Shown here: piece by piece, positions 61,430 to 64,000 of the stretch
Layout of the letters: the number at the start of each line of letters is the position of its first letter
Position numbering within the stretch: position 1 is the first letter of the stretch
Source of the DNA: Tupaia tana
Taxonomy: Eukaryota > Chordata > Mammalia > Scandentia > Tupaiidae
Assembly: GCA_026018925.1 (NCBI GenBank)
Contig: JAKSZU010000004.1
Span: forward strand, 13,346,964 to 13,410,963
Reading direction: 5' to 3'
DNA: 64,000 nucleotides
The notes under the pieces: generated by a model
The model's database searches: none
The model's input: the letters and a program-made list of their open reading frames with translations, nothing else
Told to the model about the DNA's origin: nothing
Made by a program: the position numbers and the translations under genes

Positions 61430-61690
61430 GGTCAAAGGTTGCATGGAGGTAAAGGCAGCTGGATCCCACATGGCCAACTGTGCAGGTTAGAGTCCTGGAC
61501 CTGGCTGCTTGAAATTCATGCTGGCTTTGTGTGCCTGTATGCCCAAAATCCTAAGAGGAGAATGGAGAAGGGATTGTGGTAGTGCCATCACCACTGAGGG
61601 TGACTACTCACTTTTCCTCTCTTTCTCTGTCTGGCAAGCCCATGTCCTATAGCAAAATAAATAAATAAATAAATAAACGAATGAATAAAT
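61430..61690 (+). mobile_element. SINE-C
   Basis: ATGCCCAAAATCCTAAGAGG; tail (AAAT)n. Confidence 0.82.
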
Positions 61691-61799
61691 GATCTGGATT
61701 CAAAGCATTCAAGTATACTCTCCTGGTTTGCCATGAATATGATCAATGCTAAAGGAGCTAGACATCAAATTTAATGAAGATTGCAGCATTCTTCTATGC

Positions 61800-62033
61800 A
61801 TTTATTTTTTGAAAAGTTTTTTGGCCTAGGACGTGTGCACTTGCAGGAGAGACATGGAAAAAGTGAGAGGGAAAGTGAGAAATCACCCCCTGAAGAAATG
61901 GCCATGCTGCAATCCCTTCTCCTGGCATTTTGGGCACACATGTGTAAGTGCTCAGGAGGGCTGTCAAGCCACCATGTATAGGACTCAAACTGTGCTGAGC
62001 CATGCGGAGTCCACCATGCCACCTGCTGGTCCT
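61800..62033 (-). mobile_element. SINE-C
   Basis: ATGCTGCAATCCCTTCTCCT; GCCACCTGCTGGTCC. Confidence 0.84.
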
Positions 62034-62449
62034 TTATTTCCAGTTCTATAAAAGCACAGTTGTCTGTTCTCATGACAGAGTACACGCACACGTATGAGAG
62101 AGGGCGAGCGAGACTAGTGCCCCTGTGGCCCGCTGGGCCCTGGCGTGGGCGTGTCCGGCGTGTCTCAGGCTGCCTGGGTCAGGGACTGCCGTCATGGCTG
62201 CCGTGAGGGGCATGGCCTCCCTTGTGCACTGCGTCCCTGCAGCAGCTCGCTATAGTGAAGCTGCTGTAACCCCCGTGTGACAGGGAGACCACACAAGTGC
62301 TCTGCCTGGAGCACTGCAGCGCGGACACGGGCAGGTTCTGGCTCAGAGCGTGAGAGCCCCTGAGGATGAGGCTGGCGCAGTGCCACGATCTGGGGCTGAC
62401 TGAGCCAGGGAGGGATGGCCGCATCCAGACGCCGCGGGGGGGCAGGCAT

Positions 62450-62611
62450 GCAGCCAGCAGGTGGCATGGCAGTTAAGGTACTGAACTCCCTCATGGCCAT
62501 CCCGCAGTTTCGTTCCTGGACCTGGTGGTTTGCTTGCTTTCTCTCTCTGGTAAGTACATGTGCCCTGTAGCAAATCTAAAAATAGTAATAATAAAATTAG
62601 ATTTTAAAAAG
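62450..62611 (+). mobile_element. SINE-B head with SINE-A end
   Basis: AGCCAGCAGGTGGCATGGCA, then TACATGTGCCCTGTAGCAAA. Confidence 0.8.
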
Positions 62612-62680
62612 GCCATCGTAAAAAAACAATCCCATGGGGGTTTTATCTTTCATTCACAGGAGAAATAAATAAATAAACTT

Positions 62681-62915
62681 CAGGGCTAGCAGACAGCCTG
62701 GTGCTCAGGTGCTGGATCCCACATGACCGACTCCATGGTTCAGGTCACAGACCCAGCAGCTTGAAAAACATGCCAGGTGTGCGTGCCCAACACCCTGAAA
62801 GTAGAGTGGAGGAGAAGGGACTGTGGCGTGGCCATCCCCTCAGGGGTGATCTCTCGCTTTCTCTCTTTTTTCCTCTCTAGCCAGTGCACGTGCCCTAAAG
62901 CAAGAACTAAACAAA
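62681..62915 (+). mobile_element. SINE-C
   Basis: AGGGCTAGCAGACAGCCTGG; GTGCCCTAAAGCAAGAAC. Confidence 0.82.
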
Positions 62916-63089
62916 CAGATAAATAAGTGAAGCACTTAGTACTCTTCGTCTTCAGATGAAGCATTCATACCGGATCTACATTAACTGACGGGGCTAAGGA
63001 CTAAGACTGTTAAACAATACATCCTGAGTCAAAGATCATGGTCATTTTAGAATCAAATTTACAACTAATTATTTTTTCCTTCTTCAAAT

Positions 63090-63343
63090 GTTGCAAAAGG
63101 GCATGTGTACTCGTGGAGGGTGTGAGGAAAGGAAGGGGGGAGAGACAGAGAGAGAGAGAGGGAGAGAGAGTGCGTACTCTCAATGGGCAAGATCAGGCCA
63201 CAATCTCCTCTCTCACCCCTCCTATGGGGTTTGGACACGCACACACGAGTGTGTCTCTTCAGCCTCCAGGTTCAGGACTCAAACCTGTGGTGAGCCATGT
63301 AGGACCCAGTTGCCCAAACCACAAAGCTACGGGCTGGCTCACA
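63090..63343 (-). mobile_element. SINE-C, old
   Basis: GGGCATGTGTACTCGTGGAG; AAAGCTACGGGCTGGCTC. Confidence 0.72.
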
Positions 63344-63356
63344 GCAATCCTCTCTC

Positions 63357-63593
63357 TTTTTTTCTTTTTAGTTTTTGCTATAGGGCACATGTACTTGCCT
63401 GAGAGAGAAAGTGAGAAAGCCACCCCTGAGCAGAAATGGCCATGCTGTAATCTCTTTTTCTCCACTGCCTCTTGGGATTTGGGGCACGCACATGGGCCGG
63501 AGATCTTTTCTAGCTGCCAGGTCCAGGACTTGAACTGCATAGTCAGCCATGTGGGATCCAGCACCATTATCACCAGGTCACTGGCTAGCCCCC
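63357..63593 (-). mobile_element. SINE-C
   Basis: TTTTTGCTATAGGGCACATG; GGTCACTGGCTAGCCCC. Confidence 0.82.
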
Positions 63594-63606
63594 AACAACC
63601 AAGTCT

Positions 63607-63861
63607 TTTTTTTTTTTTTTTTTTTTGAGAGAGACTTTTGATATGCCTGCACTTGCTAGGGAGACAGAGACACAGTAAACAAGAAATCAGCCCCCAAGGG
63701 GATGGCCACACCACAATCCCTTCTCCATTCTCTTTGCGAGATTTTGGGCATGCACAAACACACGGCCTGGCTTGAGTCTTTAAGCCACAGGATCTGGGAC
63801 TTGAACTGCAGTCGACTACATGGGAGTCCAGCGCCATAGCCATTTTGCTGTCGGCTGGTCC
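63607..63861 (-). mobile_element. SINE-A, older
   Basis: 22-base poly-T; GACTACATGGGAGTCCAGCG; GTCGGCTGGTCC. Confidence 0.88.
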
Positions 63862-64000
63862 TGGCACAGGTACAGGCACGGCAGTTTCAACACCGCCAGT
63901 GGCCCCACGCTGGACTTGGTAGTACGTGCTAGAATTATCAGGCGTGTGTGAGCTGCACCTCTCTTTTATATGTTAACAAGGTTTTTCTTTTTTATGGGGG

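Overview
This is a 64 kb piece of placental-mammal nuclear DNA covering the conserved PHACTR4 - SNHG3 - RCC1 neighbourhood (human 1p35.3), read here from its minus strand. It is recognised from spliced, in-frame exons with consensus splice sites whose translations match RCC1 (window left end, 3' exons cut off at base 1) and PHACTR4 (window right half, first coding exon beyond base 64000). Between them lies the non-coding snoRNA host gene SNHG3 with its two U17 (SNORA73) snoRNAs. All three genes run leftward. No prokaryotic, plasmid or phage signal is present.

Layout, right to left in transcription order. 58134-22704: twelve PHACTR4 coding exons, all joining in frame and ending in TGA, followed by a 3' UTR to about 20410. 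20.4-13.5 kb: intergenic, almost solid SINEs plus one solo retroviral LTR. 13.5-11.2 kb: SNHG3, with TATA box, 5'-TOP start, two tiny exons, a terminal exon and one U17 snoRNA in each intron. 10.2-10.0 kb: an RPS26 processed pseudogene. 8.5-6.9 kb: G-rich tract and CpG island taken as the RCC1 promoter. 5061-124: seven RCC1 coding exons giving residues 1-312 of about 421, numbered as in human RCC1.

The rest is dominated by tRNA-derived SINEs, about 115 copies. I use three working names. SINE-A: about 250 bp, CpG-rich and young, head GGGACCAGCAGTTAGCGTAA, ending near CCTATAGCAAAAACCTCTCC plus poly-A. SINE-B: 150-190 bp, head GGGGCCGGCAGGTGGCGTGG, then a TC-rich stretch, GGTCAAATTAAA and an AT-rich tail. 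SINE-C: older, with a B-like head on an A-like body. Many have clear target-site duplications (TSDs), several are nested, and MIR and L1 fragments lie beneath. There are no Alu, B1/B2, carnivore or ruminant SINEs. This points to a mammal outside the usual model groups; a colugo (Dermoptera, known for abundant tRNA-derived SINEs) is my tentative guess, not a demonstrated identity.

Functionally, RCC1 is the chromatin-bound exchange factor for Ran, SNHG3 makes the U17 H/ACA RNAs needed for 18S rRNA processing, and PHACTR4 links G-actin to protein phosphatase 1. Clustering is a conserved synteny, not an operon. I found no undescribed multi-gene system. The most notable items are the near-identical U17 pair, a perfect U6 retrocopy with TSD, stacked SINE insertions reusing one target, a solo LTR, two processed pseudogenes, a mariner-like piece inside the SNHG3 terminal exon and a longer acidic tract in PHACTR4.
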